NCBI RefSeq assembly: GCF_002743055.1
Contig: NZ_PDYM01000024.1
Span: 1-49,258, forward strand
Direction of reading: 5' to 3'
DNA length: 49,258 nucleotides
From: Sporosarcina sp. P13
GTDB taxonomy: Bacteria > Bacillota > Bacilli > Bacillales_A > Planococcaceae
The notes below the pieces were generated by a model, which saw only the letters and a list, made by a program, of their open reading frames with translations, did no database searches and was not told the origin of the DNA. The translations under genes and the position numbers were made by a program. Each line of letters begins with the position of its first letter. The stretch's first letter is position 1. Below, piece after piece: positions 20,046-30,079 of the stretch.

Positions 20046-20401
20046 TAAGGGGTTAACTGTTTATATTCTTCATCTGTAAATGCACGGGATCGGGTCAAAA
20101 ACCGTTTGCCTTCTACTCCTTCAAGCGAAAACATCCCCCCTCGACCATCCACCACATCGATGATCAATTGAGTATGTTTCCAATACTCATATTGACTTTT
20201 CATCATATAGAAAGGTACTTCGCCGATATGACCTAGTAGAACATCTTGATCGCCGATAAGCAAATCACCTTCCTCATAACACATAGGAGACGAACCATCA
20301 CAGCAACCACCTGACTGATGAAACATTAAAGGACCATGCTTTTCTTGGAGCAGTTTAATGAGAGTTAATGCATCTTCTGTTGTCGTTACACGATCTGGCA
20401 T
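20045..20401 (-). CDS. DUF779 family protein
   Basis: A 118-residue member of the DUF779 family, which is repeatedly found beside aldehyde dehydrogenases of the AcoD/AldA group. The conserved SGGCCDGSSPMCY with three cysteines is present near residue 32 and suggests metal or redox chemistry (inference). I chose the ATG at 20401, which follows AAAGGAGGAG; the longer frame lacks a site and runs back into the dehydrogenase gene. It is the second gene of the pair and probably aids the dehydrogenase. Confidence 0.85.
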   Translation of the reverse strand: MPDRVTTTEDALTLIKLLQEKHGPLMFHQSGGCCDGSSPMCYEEGDLLIGDQDVLLGHIGEVPFYMMKSQYEYWKHTQLIIDVVDGRGGMFSLEGVEGKRFLTRSRAFTDEEYKQLTP

Positions 20402-20445
20402 GGTGGACTCCTCCTTTTCACTTCGAATCCTCGGGACAGATTTGA

Positions 20446-21987
20446 TCAAAAGAACCCTAGTTTGCTTTCATCATAGCTCACTAGCATATTTTTCGTCTGC
20501 TGATAATGTGCTAGCATTTGCAAATGATTTTCGCGTCCGATTCCAGAAGCTTTATAACCGCCAAATGCAGCGTGTGCAGGATATGCGTGATAGCAGTTCG
20601 TCCAAACACGACCTGCTTGAATACCACGTCCGAAACGATACGCTGTATTCATATCGCGCGTCCATACACCAGAACCAAGTCCATACAATGTATCATTCGC
20701 GATTTCTAGCGCTTCTTCTTTATCTTTGAACGTTGTTACCGCTAACACTGGACCGAAAATCTCTTCCTGGAAGATACGCATTTTATTATGGCCTTTAAAT
20801 ACAGTCGGTTTCACATAATATCCATCTTCCAAGTCACCTTCTAGCATGTTTTGTTCTCCACCCGTCAGACATTCAGCCCCTTCTTGCTTACCAATGTCTA
20901 AGTACGAAAGGATTTTCTCCAATTGCTCTGAAGACGCTTGTGCACCCATCATCACTGTTGGATCTAGCGGATTACCCGTCTTAATCGCTTTTACGCGCTC
21001 CAATGCACGCTCCATAAACTTATCGTAAATGGATTCTTGAATCAATGCACGGGATGGACATGTACATACTTCTCCTTGGTTCAAGGCGAACATGACAAAC
21101 CCTTCAATTGCTTTATCTAAGAATGCATCATCTTCTGCCATCACATCTTCAAAGAAAATGTTCGGTGACTTCCCACCCAATTCCAACGTAACAGGAATTA
21201 AATTTTGAGACGCATATTGCATGATCATACGGCCAGTTGTCGTCTCACCCGTGAATGCAATCTTGCTGATTCGTGGACTAGATGCTAAAGGCTTACCCGC
21301 TTCTAGACCAAAGCCGTTGACGACGTTAAGAACGCCCGCCGGAAGTAAGTCTTCGATTAACTCGACCAATACTAAGATAGAGGTAGGTGTCTGCTCTGCC
21401 GGCTTCAAGACGATACAGTTCCCAGCTGCCAGTGCGGGAGCAAGTTTCCACACTGCCATTAAGATCGGGAAGTTCCAAGGAATGATCTGTCCGACAACGC
21501 CAAGTGGTTCATGGAAATGATAAGCCACCGTATCATTATCAATCTGACTAACTCCACCTTCTTGCGCACGAATAGCGGAAGCAAAGTAGCGGAAATGATC
21601 GATCGCCAACGGAAGATCCGCATTTAATGTTTCTCGAACGGCCTTACCGTTGTCCCAAGTTTCCGCAATCGCAAGCATTTCCAAGTTCTCTTCAATACGG
21701 TCTGCAATTTTCAATAAAATATTTGAACGTTCCGTAACGGATGTTTTACCCCACGCGTCTTTTGCTGCATGAGCTGCATCGAGTGCTAGTTCAATATCTT
21801 CTGCTGTGGACCGCGCTACTTGTGTAAATACTTTCCCCGTCACAGGTGTTGAGTTATCAAAATACTGACCCTTTACAGGCGCAGTCCATTTGCCACCGAT
21901 AAAATTATCGTAGCGTTCTTTAAAATGAACCTTTGCACCTTCTGTATTCGGATTCGCATACACCTGATTTTCTGTAGTTTGTACCAT
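20446..21987 (-). CDS. NAD-dependent aldehyde dehydrogenase (AcoD/AldA type)
   Basis: Oxidises an aliphatic aldehyde, most likely acetaldehyde, to the acid. The 513-residue product has [18 protein letters not shown], the catalytic glutamate in [10 protein letters not shown], the glycine loop FTGETTTGR, and the catalytic cysteine in [12 protein letters not shown], where the usual GQxC is GEVC. It precedes the DUF779 gene as in many Firmicutes and Proteobacteria. A consensus cre site 102 bp upstream suggests carbon catabolite repression. Confidence 0.9.
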   Translation of the reverse strand: MVQTTENQVYANPNTEGAKVHFKERYDNFIGGKWTAPVKGQYFDNSTPVTGKVFTQVARSTAEDIELALDAAHAAKDAWGKTSVTERSNILLKIADRIEENLEMLAIAETWDNGKAVRETLNADLPLAIDHFRYFASAIRAQEGGVSQIDNDTVAYHFHEPLGVVGQIIPWNFPILMAVWKLAPALAAGNCIVLKPAEQTPTSILVLVELIEDLLPAGVLNVVNGFGLEAGKPLASSPRISKIAFTGETTTGRMIMQYASQNLIPVTLELGGKSPNIFFEDVMAEDDAFLDKAIEGFVMFALNQGEVCTCPSRALIQESIYDKFMERALERVKAIKTGNPLDPTVMMGAQASSEQLEKILSYLDIGKQEGAECLTGGEQNMLEGDLEDGYYVKPTVFKGHNKMRIFQEEIFGPVLAVTTFKDKEEALEIANDTLYGLGSGVWTRDMNTAYRFGRGIQAGRVWTNCYHAYPAHAAFGGYKASGIGRENHLQMLAHYQQTKNMLVSYDESKLGFF

Positions 21988-22088
21988 ATTGCGTCACACT
22001 CCCTATTCCCCTTAGTTTGCTTGTACTTTAGTGCAATCGTTTTTGCACACAAAGCTACTATACGAGTCTATAGCTAGCTTTATGCATA

Positions 22089-22104
22089 ATGAATGCGCTT
22101 ACAA
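22089..22104 (-). promoter_or_regulatory. CcpA cre site upstream of aldehyde dehydrogenase
   Basis: Minus-strand TTGTAAGCGCATTCAT fits the consensus WTGNNARCGNWWWCAW at every position. It lies 102 bp before the dehydrogenase start. In the rest of the space 21988-22288 I see only a weak hairpin near 22197-22240 that may end the ger operon. Confidence 0.7.
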
Positions 22105-22288
22105 GTATTATCTATCATTCTAGCGGAAGGTTGTGTTTCTTTCAACTAATTGCATTTTACTGTAAATATGTATAAGAAGGGAGTATATACAAAGCAGGAA
22201 GGAGGGAACCAAGTTTGGTCACTACTCCCTGCCACAGTTTTAGTCTAACGAATGAAAGCTACTTTTTCCATAATCGTAAGTCTGTTCC

Positions 22289-23440
22289 TTAAGGTGTAAT
22301 CGTTTCTTCAAATGATTTTCTAGCAGATGACAGTTTTGTAACTGTTATCTTAAGGTTTCGAATTGAATCCTCGGTCAAATCCAATTTACCGTTCGTATGA
22401 CGCTTTTTCCACTCCTTAACATTTTTTCGGTATAGTATTTCAGAAAACTGGTAAATATCAACGTCCATTTCCAAAGCTTCTTTATACGTTGCTAGTATAT
22501 CTTTTTCAACCACTTTTTTTATCTCTTTGCGAATCTGATCTGTTGTCGCCATTTCTCCAATGACACTGACAGTCGCTTCCAACTGAACATCAATATCAAA
22601 CTTCACGTCCCCTTTTTTGACAATAGGTTTAATTTTCACTTTCACATGCTCAATAATCATTGAGAAATAATTTCCACCATCCAATTTAAAGGTAACTTCC
22701 CCTCTTTTCATTTTATTTGACATCCATTGCATTCCCTTCGCTTTGTCCCCAGGGATAAATCCCTTGAAGCTATTTGGGGTAACCACCCCTACCCCCGACA
22801 AATTAGGCGCTTTAATGGGCTCTTTCACCGACTCCCAATCTTCCTCCACTGAAATGATCGGAATCATCGCTTCATAACTTGGCTCATCCAGTGCGATTAG
22901 TAACGTGCGAATATTTACTGGCTCAATAAAAGATTCTTGCTCAAAGGTGTTCTTGGGATCACTAAGCTTAGACAACACTAGTGATTTATTGAGAACGGTT
23001 TTTACTAACAGAACGTCTTGCACAGGATCTTTCGTAGTATACAGCCAAATTTGATACCGGGTGTCCTTGTGACGGATAAAACTATCGATAACCGGACTCA
23101 ATTTTCCATTTTTCATCACTTCTTCCGATATAACAAGAAAAGAAAGATGTCCCCAATAAACCTTTTGATCTATGGAATGATATAATTTAAAAATGGCTTC
23201 TTCCATTGTCTCACCTGTAGCATGTCCAATTTCCGACTGTATTACTTCAACATCAATAGGTTGTTCGGTTTTTGCTGTATTGGCAAAATTGGGAAACTGG
23301 ACATATATCTCGTATTTTCCATCCTTAAAATCTATACCAACCGCATTGACATAAAGCATCCTTTCCGCTTCATTCGCATCCTGACAACCTGAAAGGAATG
23401 TTAAAAGTAGCATGATCATCACAAGTATACGTTTATTCAT
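22289..23440 (-). CDS. Spore germination lipoprotein, Ger(x)C family
   Basis: C subunit of a germinant receptor, lipid-anchored at the outer face of the spore inner membrane. The 383-residue product starts with a lipoprotein signal whose lipobox is LSGC (cysteine near residue 19), then the DANEAERMLYVNAVGIDF segment common to GerAC/GerKC. Its start overlaps the end of the A-subunit gene by four bases, and GAGGGGAAC precedes it. Confidence 0.92.
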   Translation of the reverse strand: MNKRILVMIMLLLTFLSGCQDANEAERMLYVNAVGIDFKDGKYEIYVQFPNFANTAKTEQPIDVEVIQSEIGHATGETMEEAIFKLYHSIDQKVYWGHLSFLVISEEVMKNGKLSPVIDSFIRHKDTRYQIWLYTTKDPVQDVLLVKTVLNKSLVLSKLSDPKNTFEQESFIEPVNIRTLLIALDEPSYEAMIPIISVEEDWESVKEPIKAPNLSGVGVVTPNSFKGFIPGDKAKGMQWMSNKMKRGEVTFKLDGGNYFSMIIEHVKVKIKPIVKKGDVKFDIDVQLEATVSVIGEMATTDQIRKEIKKVVEKDILATYKEALEMDVDIYQFSEILYRKNVKEWKKRHTNGKLDLTEDSIRNLKITVTKLSSARKSFEETITP

Positions 23441-24891
23441 TTGTTCCCCTCTTTACTTCGTGTTTTATCCTTAGGATTTAACATATTAGGGCGTTCTTTA
23501 TATTGATTAGCTGGTAAACGCAGAAATGACTTCTTAAGTGTCTTCCAGCTTAAATCAGCTGCAATATTCATATACGGAACCCCAAATACTCGAATATTTG
23601 ATAAGTAAAGGACAGTAAATAAAATTGAGACAAGGAATCCAAACATCCCCAAAAACGCCGTTAGGATAATGAAACACACTCGTAGTATACTAACAGCCAC
23701 CACTAGTGATTGGTTGACCAACGTAAAAGTCGCAATCGTCGCAGTTGCAATAATGACAATCATCGCCGGACTAGTAATTCCCGCTCGAATGGCGGCATCA
23801 CCAATAATCAACCCGCCAACTACACCAATCGTTCCTCCAAGTGCTGTTGGAAGACGTAAACCGGCTTCCCGAAATAATTCAAACATGAATAGCATAATTA
23901 GCATTTCAAGTATTGAAGGAAATGGAAGTCCCGTATTCGATTGTACGACTGTAGCTAGTAATAGGGACGGTAATTGATCTTGATGATATGTAGTTAAGGC
24001 AAGCCAAAATGCTGGCAAACCTATACCGACTGACATACCAAAAACACGCAGTAATCGGGCAAGGGAACTGAATATAGAGGGATTCTCATTATCATCACTT
24101 GTTTTTATAAGTAAAAATAAGTTAACTGGCGTAATCACGGCATAGGCTACCCCATCAACTAAAATAAGAAACCGCCCTCTTGCAAGTGATTGAATCGCAT
24201 TGTCCGGTCGACCTGTATAATCAGTCCTAGGAAAAAGTTTTGCACTCATATTCGCACTTTCCATCAGTAAGTCCCCGCCGAAAACAATGTCTTGATTAAC
24301 CTTTTTCAACTGTTTTTTTATACTATACAACGTCTCTTTACTGGCAATATCGTCAAAGTACAAAAGGGCTACCGCTGTTTTAGTTCGTTTTCCCAATTCA
24401 AACTTCTCTACGCATAATGAATTTGTTGGTAACCTCTTTCGGATTAACGCAATATTAACCGAAATATCTTCAATAAAGTTATCCCTTGGACCTTTTACCG
24501 GTACTTCTATTTTTGTCTCCTCTGGATTACGATTCGGCTTTTTCGCAATATTACTTGAAAAGAAAAGCCCTTCGTCTTCAAAGTATAGAAGCAAATGACC
24601 GGTGTACACGAGCGTACCTAACTCTGTGGTAGTTTCCACTTTTCTCAAATTGGGTATGTGTAATTGTGTTACGGCCGCTTCTTCTATTGTTTCATCCTTC
24701 AAATTATTGATCATGAGTTGAACACGCTGAATAATGACTTGATTCAATAGTTGTTCGTCGATCATGGCATCGCAAGTGATGAATACTACTTGACGTTGAT
24801 CGAACGTATAAGATTGAAACTGGACATCTGCGGATTTTTGAAACATTTGTTTCAGGGAATTTAGATCCATTTCCTTTTCATCCGACTCCAT
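23437..24891 (-). CDS. Spore germination protein, GerA family
   Basis: A subunit of a germinant receptor. Of 484 residues the first half is a soluble domain (with the family GDLLMESANMSAKLFPRTDY linker) and the second half has about five membrane segments, with RFLILVDGVAYAVITPVNLF and FREAGLRLPTALGG typical of GerAA/GerKA. It lies between the B gene and the C gene. The ATG at 24891 has only a weak ribosome site; an internal ATG seven codons later is possible. Confidence 0.93.
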   Translation of the reverse strand: MESDEKEMDLNSLKQMFQKSADVQFQSYTFDQRQVVFITCDAMIDEQLLNQVIIQRVQLMINNLKDETIEEAAVTQLHIPNLRKVETTTELGTLVYTGHLLLYFEDEGLFFSSNIAKKPNRNPEETKIEVPVKGPRDNFIEDISVNIALIRKRLPTNSLCVEKFELGKRTKTAVALLYFDDIASKETLYSIKKQLKKVNQDIVFGGDLLMESANMSAKLFPRTDYTGRPDNAIQSLARGRFLILVDGVAYAVITPVNLFLLIKTSDDNENPSIFSSLARLLRVFGMSVGIGLPAFWLALTTYHQDQLPSLLLATVVQSNTGLPFPSILEMLIMLFMFELFREAGLRLPTALGGTIGVVGGLIIGDAAIRAGITSPAMIVIIATATIATFTLVNQSLVVAVSILRVCFIILTAFLGMFGFLVSILFTVLYLSNIRVFGVPYMNIAADLSWKTLKKSFLRLPANQYKERPNMLNPKDKTRSKEGNK

Positions 24892-24918
24892 TGCTCTTCA
24901 CCATCTTCTGAATAGATT

Positions 24919-26013
24919 TTATGTTTTGATCTTCTGAGATGACTTTCCTGAAACGAGGGCAATAATTCCTAAAAAAAGAGAGAGTAAAAGCATGAAGAAA
25001 AAGGTAATTATCAATAAATAATCTCCTTTAATAAGATGAAATAGACGGTCACCCAAAGGGGCTAACGACAGGGTCATAAAGAAAAAAGCTGGCGCAAGTA
25101 TTTTCCAAATTCGCTGTCTATCTCCCGTCATCTTCAATAAATCCGCTGCAATGAATAAAAGAAGCCCCACTCTTATGAATGCGCCAGTCAGCCATTGATA
25201 AATCGAAAAAAAGTCAAAGTGTTCGATAAATCGTCCGACTTTCCCAAGCGCCCATTCTTCATAGGCGGGAAATCTTTGTTTCGCTGCTTCAGTTGGACCG
25301 AACTCCGTTATGGCTCCAATGGTCGGACCCATAGTTAACCCCATTAAAATAAATAGCATGACCGCAAAATGATACCATCGTATACGGTCTTTGACTTTAT
25401 GTTGGATGAACAGGAACAGCAGAATCTCGACAAAACCGGATGCAGCAAACACTGTCGTTGTTAGAACAGGTTGCCATCCATGTTCCAAAAAAGGTTGGAG
25501 CAACGTATAATCTTTTACTTGTAGATTTGTAAATGCAATAAAAAAACCTAAGACAACGACCCAAAAGAGAACGAGCACGTTAACCATTGCAATCGTTTGT
25601 AAGTTTGTCGTAATAAGTAGGATGCATAGAATGGTAAAAACGATTAACGGTAGTAATATGGATGATTCCGGTAAAAAGGTGGACTTAATCCACAATATTG
25701 TCTCACCCAATGTAAATGCGGCCATAATAAGTAAAAAGATGGCTACCACATACCGGACAATGGCTGAAGCAACTTTTCCAATACTTTTTTCCAACCACTC
25801 TGTTAGTGATTGTTGTTTTGATTTCTTATGGATGTAAAGTACTAAAAAAAGCCAAGGAAAGATTGCAATAGTAGCTAGTAGAATAGATATCCATCCATCC
25901 CTTCCTGCGCCTTTTAGTAGCGATGGAATAATAGTTACATGGTTTTTCAAACCAATCATTGTCATTGACAGGAAAATAACATGTAAAACGCTTATAGATC
26001 CTATTTTGTTCAT
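24919..26013 (-). CDS. Spore germination permease, GerB family
   Basis: B subunit of a germinant receptor, an amino-acid-permease-like protein with ten predicted membrane helices in 364 residues; the ligand pocket is thought to lie here in this family. I chose the ATG at 26013 (MNKIGSIS), with AGAGGG seven bases upstream; the longest frame would add 14 residues without a site. It is the first gene of the operon, giving order B-A-C rather than the textbook A-B-C. Confidence 0.9.
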   Translation of the reverse strand: MNKIGSISVLHVIFLSMTMIGLKNHVTIIPSLLKGAGRDGWISILLATIAIFPWLFLVLYIHKKSKQQSLTEWLEKSIGKVASAIVRYVVAIFLLIMAAFTLGETILWIKSTFLPESSILLPLIVFTILCILLITTNLQTIAMVNVLVLFWVVVLGFFIAFTNLQVKDYTLLQPFLEHGWQPVLTTTVFAASGFVEILLFLFIQHKVKDRIRWYHFAVMLFILMGLTMGPTIGAITEFGPTEAAKQRFPAYEEWALGKVGRFIEHFDFFSIYQWLTGAFIRVGLLLFIAADLLKMTGDRQRIWKILAPAFFFMTLSLAPLGDRLFHLIKGDYLLIITFFFMLLLSLFLGIIALVSGKSSQKIKT

Positions 26014-26192
26014 ATGAAAACCCTCTAACATTTTTATATCATTCAGCCTTGACAATAATACATGGAATTATACTTACTGGGCGATGGTTTTAAGGGTAAG
26101 GATGCTATTTTCGTACAGCAGTCTTTTTTACATTTCTAGCATACTCGCATAATAGAGTTTAAGAACTTTTTTCAGCCAGATTACTGTAATCA

Positions 26193-26234
26193 CAAAAAAA
26201 CGCTGTACTCCAAATAGGAATACAGCGTTTTTTG
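26193..26234 (-). terminator. Terminator after the FnIII-like protein gene
   Basis: AAAAAACGCTGTA-TTCC and GGA-GTACAGCGTTTTTT form a strong minus-strand hairpin with T run, 9 bp after the stop. Confidence 0.85.
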
Positions 26235-26242
26235 TTACTGCA

Positions 26243-27439
26243 TTAGGTACACGTCGTATAGCGCCAATAGTTATTGCCTGGCACACCCGACAAATAGGCT
26301 AGCCCTTCACTTTCTGCGAGATGTGCGGCCTGCCACTCCTGATCATCGAGCGAAAGATAGATTTCATGATGGGGCGAGATATTATGATAGCCCACTAGAT
26401 CTATATTACCTTCCCGATCAAGATACCCAGTTACTTCATAGTGAATCGGGGGTGAAGCTGTCAGTGGATTGCCGACATCATGAGAAATAGTAAAATGAAT
26501 ATCTGTTGGCTTTGCGTCTAGGCGCTCTATTACAATATCATCTACTGAAGCATGGCCGTGTCGTTTATAGCGCTTTGCATAATTCAAACCAATTGTTGGG
26601 CCAGTTGCTTTTGTATACGAAAGCGAACTTTGTCCTGCCGTAAATTCGCCTTGCATGTCAACACGGGTCCGGAAACTCTTACCATGCGCACCAAAATCCC
26701 GGTCATCCCCTGTAAAGTACAGGTACGGTGACAAGAAATTCGGATTTTTGATGATATCTTCTTTCAAAAATGTGGTATAGCGAAACTTCCATCGTGCTAC
26801 TTCTTTTACTTTCTTGCAATCCGCAACAGGCCGTAATAATTGATCACGGCGATTGACACGAACAGAGAATGTATAGATTTCTTCTGTCGGTTTATTGTTC
26901 GTGCTCGTTGGTATAACAGCTTCAAATAGTGTAGCTGCAATCGATTTGCTAACATTCATTTGCTGATTGCTGTCAATCAATGGACGAGTAGCCGATACGC
27001 TGTAGGTGACAGACTCAGATAGACCGGTTTCACGATCTATGAAACGGTTATCTTCCACCGTCTGCAAGTATTCACCGTTACGATGGATATCAAATGTTTC
27101 TACTCCTTTAATTCGTTCCCAAGATAAAGCGATCTGCGAAGAAGCGACAATCGTTGTAATGACTAAATGTTGCAAAGGATGTTCATCCTCCTTTACTTCT
27201 GTTAAAGCGTAGGTTTGAATAACAATGACATCTTTCGTTTGCCCTTCTTCTATCCGCTCAATCGTATACTGAAATGGTTGTCTTGGATCAAGTTCTCCAT
27301 CGGTAAATTCTGCCACGTTACCTTCATATATTTGCTGTTTATTTTTATAGACACGATAGTAATCCCCACTATCTGTCCAGGCAAAAAATAAATCCTCTAA
27401 TGAATGCTTCATCCGTTGAATTTCGAATAAATCTTTCAT
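26243..27439 (-). CDS. Uncharacterised protein with FnIII-like modules, possible DUF3238 domain
   Basis: Function unknown. The first 190 or so residues look like two beta-sandwich modules of fibronectin III type (AWTDSGDYYRVYKNKQQIYEG, then ALSWERIKGVETFDIHRNGE, each with a W-x-Y/F-I-x-R/K pattern). The C-terminal 200 residues begin FSVRVNRRDQLLRPV and contain YFTGDDRDFG and RTRVDMQGEF, which recall DUF3238. There is no signal peptide or membrane helix, so a cytoplasmic or spore-associated place is likely. AAAGGAGTAG precedes the ATG. It is a single-gene unit. Confidence 0.6.
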   Translation of the reverse strand: MKDLFEIQRMKHSLEDLFFAWTDSGDYYRVYKNKQQIYEGNVAEFTDGELDPRQPFQYTIERIEEGQTKDVIVIQTYALTEVKEDEHPLQHLVITTIVASSQIALSWERIKGVETFDIHRNGEYLQTVEDNRFIDRETGLSESVTYSVSATRPLIDSNQQMNVSKSIAATLFEAVIPTSTNNKPTEEIYTFSVRVNRRDQLLRPVADCKKVKEVARWKFRYTTFLKEDIIKNPNFLSPYLYFTGDDRDFGAHGKSFRTRVDMQGEFTAGQSSLSYTKATGPTIGLNYAKRYKRHGHASVDDIVIERLDAKPTDIHFTISHDVGNPLTASPPIHYEVTGYLDREGNIDLVGYHNISPHHEIYLSLDDQEWQAAHLAESEGLAYLSGVPGNNYWRYTTCT

Positions 27440-27631
27440 CTTTTATCTACTCCTTTTAGCAATTTCACTTGAACGGGCTGTTTTCATTTACGTAATTATG
27501 TAAAACTCACACATAATCACACTGTCTTCCCTATGCGTAATCACTCATTTTCATATAATGTATTCTTCTCATTGCAGTATCGTTTTATCCTTTTAGATGT
27601 GTATGTTATAATTGGGCTGTCTGATTCATAT

Positions 27632-27761
27632 TCACCACTAGGGGTGCCGTCAGTCGGCTGAGATGTAGTTATGCAAACCCTTGGAACCTGATCTAGTACA
27701 TGCTAGCGGAGGGAAGTGGGTAGTTCGCGTACCCAACAGCCCATCTTTGTATGGGTTTTTT
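27632..27761 (+). ncRNA. TPP (THI-box) riboswitch with terminator
   Basis: The aptamer (27632-27722) shows ACTAGGGGTGCC, GGCTGAGA, ACCCTTGGAACCTGATCTAG and GCGGAGGGAAGTGG, the THI-box core. A short hairpin CCCAT / ATGGG with six T (27740-27761) is the likely terminator. It controls thiM-thiD-thiE-thiW. A TGTTATAAT extended -10 at about 27603-27611 is the likely promoter element; no clear -35 is seen. The rest of 27440-27602 holds nothing I can name. Confidence 0.95.
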
Positions 27762-27793
27762 GTATATATACCTTTAGGGAAAGGAAGAGAAAC

Positions 27794-28564
27794 ATGCAAC
27801 TTATTCAACAACTTAGAAAAGATCAACCGCTAATTCACTGCATTACAAATTTCGTCGTAGCCAACTTCCAAGCAAACGGACTATTAGCTCTTGGTGTTTC
27901 TCCGGTGATGGCGGACGCTATAGAAGAAGCAGAAGATATCGCGAAAGTGGCGGCTTGTAGTGTCCTAAATATCGGCACGTTAAAACAACAAACCGTAGAT
28001 GCGATGATTTTGGCAGGAAAAAGTGCGCGCGCGGCCGGGAAACCAGTTGTATTAGATCCCGTCGGTGCAGGAGCGACACCTTTCCGTAAAGCAAGTGTCT
28101 TACACGTATTAAAAGAAGTTGATGTGACTGTCATTCGCTGTAATGCTGGTGAGCTAGCCGCAATCGCTGATATTCCTTGGCATGCTAAAGGCGTGGATGC
28201 AGGCGAAGGTAACGCGGATATAGAAAAAATTGCAAAACAGGTCGCACTCGCGCATACATGTCTCGTGGCTGTATCCGGTAAAGTAGACATTGTCACCGAC
28301 GGACACTCTACGTTAACCATTACAGGCGGTCACCCAATGATGACGAATATAACGGGTACTGGTTGCTTGCTTAGTTCTGTAGTAGGTGCATTTTTAACTG
28401 CAGGAATAGAAAAGCCGTTAGAAGCAACTGCAGAGGAACTTTCATTTTATAAACGAGTAGGCGAAGAAACAGCTAAAGTTTCAACGGGGCCTGGTGATTT
28501 TGCTATGCACTTCTTAAATACACTACATACATTAGATCGTGAAATAAAAACGTTCTTAGTATAA
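27794..28564 (+). CDS. thiM: Hydroxyethylthiazole kinase
   Basis: Phosphorylates salvaged 4-methyl-5-(2-hydroxyethyl)thiazole. The 256-residue product has the family features PLIHCITNFVVANFQANGLLA at the N-terminus, VLDPVGAGATPFR in the middle and NITGTGCLLSS with the catalytic cysteine. I chose the ATG at 27794, which follows AAAGGAAGAG; an open frame from 27716 merely runs through the riboswitch. First gene of the thiamine salvage unit. Confidence 0.95.
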   Translation: MQLIQQLRKDQPLIHCITNFVVANFQANGLLALGVSPVMADAIEEAEDIAKVAACSVLNIGTLKQQTVDAMILAGKSARAAGKPVVLDPVGAGATPFRKASVLHVLKEVDVTVIRCNAGELAAIADIPWHAKGVDAGEGNADIEKIAKQVALAHTCLVAVSGKVDIVTDGHSTLTITGGHPMMTNITGTGCLLSSVVGAFLTAGIEKPLEATAEELSFYKRVGEETAKVSTGPGDFAMHFLNTLHTLDREIKTFLV

Positions 28565-28586
28565 CTAACGTAAGGGGGTTTTTTCA

Positions 28587-29402
28587 TTGACAGTGAAAGT
28601 GGCGCTAACCATCGCAGGTTCAGATAGTGGTGGTGGAGCAGGTATCCAAGCAGATTTAAAAACGTTTCAAGAACTCGAAGTATTTGGCACATCTGCCCTA
28701 ACCGCAGTGACTGCACAAAATACACAAGGCGTTCATGGGGTCTATCCGGTTTCCATAGAAGGCGTGGTCGCACAAGTTCGAGCGGTACTGGATGATTTTG
28801 ATGTGAAAGCTTGTAAGACAGGCATGCTGTTCTCCGCAGAAATTATTACAGCGATTGCTACTGCCCTAAAAGAATATCCGCCGATTCCACTCGTAATTGA
28901 TCCAGTCATGATTGCTAAAGGTGGGCAATCATTATTGCAACTAGAGGCGATACAAGCTATGAAAGATCACTTGATTCCTCTTGCTACGATTGTGACACCT
29001 AATATTCCAGAAGCTGAAGTACTAACGGGGATGAAAATTGTAACAGATGAAGAGATTCAGCAAGCTGCACAAGTACTTATTGGGTTAGGTGCAAAAGCTG
29101 TTGTCATGAAAGGCGGACACCGCAACGATGTACTAGAAGCAAAAGACTATTACGTCGATAGCGAAGGTCAGTCATTCACACTGACAACTCCTTGGGTACA
29201 CACAAAGGATACACACGGAACGGGTTGTACATTCGCGGCAGCCTTGACAGGGTTTTTAGCAAAAGGCTACTCCCTTCCTGACGCGGTTGCTGAGTCAAAA
29301 CAATTTATCCAAGCCGCGATTGAAAACGGCCTACGTATCGGCTCTGGACACGGACCTACGAATCATTGGGCTTATAGCAAGTTGAATCAGGAGATGAATT
29401 GA
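28587..29402 (+). CDS. thiD: Hydroxymethylpyrimidine (phosphate) kinase
   Basis: Phosphorylates the pyrimidine half of thiamine, giving HMP-diphosphate. The 271-residue ribokinase-fold protein has [20 protein letters not shown] at the start, [11 protein letters not shown], and the anion-hole motif DTHGTGCTF near the end. It starts with TTG; AAGGGGG lies eight bases upstream. The stop is adjacent to thiE. Confidence 0.95.
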   Translation: MTVKVALTIAGSDSGGGAGIQADLKTFQELEVFGTSALTAVTAQNTQGVHGVYPVSIEGVVAQVRAVLDDFDVKACKTGMLFSAEIITAIATALKEYPPIPLVIDPVMIAKGGQSLLQLEAIQAMKDHLIPLATIVTPNIPEAEVLTGMKIVTDEEIQQAAQVLIGLGAKAVVMKGGHRNDVLEAKDYYVDSEGQSFTLTTPWVHTKDTHGTGCTFAAALTGFLAKGYSLPDAVAESKQFIQAAIENGLRIGSGHGPTNHWAYSKLNQEMN

Positions 29403-30079
29403 TGCGGAACACGGATGTACGAAACGCAATGAGTTTGTACTTTATAATGGGTACGCAAAATGTAGGTACTCGCGAACCGTTAGCTGTCCTAGAAGCAGCT
29501 CTTCGTGGGGGAATTACTTGTTTTCAGTTACGTGAAAAAGGACAAGGTGCATTAGAAGGTGAAGCGTTGTTAAACTTTGCAAGAAAGTGCCAAGCCTTAT
29601 GTAGACTTTACCGCGTGCCTTTTATCATCAATGACGATGTAGACCTTGCACTAGCACTTAATGCAGATGGCGTACATGTCGGTCAAGATGATGAACAAGC
29701 AATTCTTGTACGCGAACGTATTGGCCCAGATAAATGGTTAGGTGTCTCTACTCATAATGTAGAGGAAGTACGTCTTGCAGAGTCCATAGGTGCTGACTAT
29801 GTTGGACTCGGCCCTATTTATCCGACTACGACAAAATTGGATGCATCTGCAGTTGTAGGACCTGTACTCATTAAAGAAATCCGCACTGCGTTTCCTTCTA
29901 TACCACTTGTTGGAATCGGCGGCATTTCTATGAATAACGTAGAATCAGTTTTCCATACAGGGGCTGACGGCATCGCAATTATTTCTTCAATCGCTTCTGC
30001 TGAACACCCGTTAAAGGCTACACAAGCTTTTTCCGAAGAAATAAAATCACTAATGAAAAACTTAAAGAGGTCCTTATGA
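29402..30079 (+). CDS. thiE: Thiamine phosphate synthase
   Basis: Couples HMP-diphosphate and thiazole phosphate to thiamine phosphate. A TIM barrel of 225 residues with FQLREKG, PFIINDDVDLALALNADGVHVGQ and the phosphate-binding VGIGGIS. I chose the ATG at 29402, overlapping the thiD stop, with GGAGATG five bases upstream. It completes the salvage route of ThiM and ThiD. Confidence 0.95.
   Translation: MRNTDVRNAMSLYFIMGTQNVGTREPLAVLEAALRGGITCFQLREKGQGALEGEALLNFARKCQALCRLYRVPFIINDDVDLALALNADGVHVGQDDEQAILVRERIGPDKWLGVSTHNVEEVRLAESIGADYVGLGPIYPTTTKLDASAVVGPVLIKEIRTAFPSIPLVGIGGISMNNVESVFHTGADGIAIISSIASAEHPLKATQAFSEEIKSLMKNLKRSL

Noticed and set aside
27716..27793. Upstream extension of thiM
   Set aside because: It runs through the riboswitch terminator; the ATG at 27794 has the ribosome site and matches the family start.
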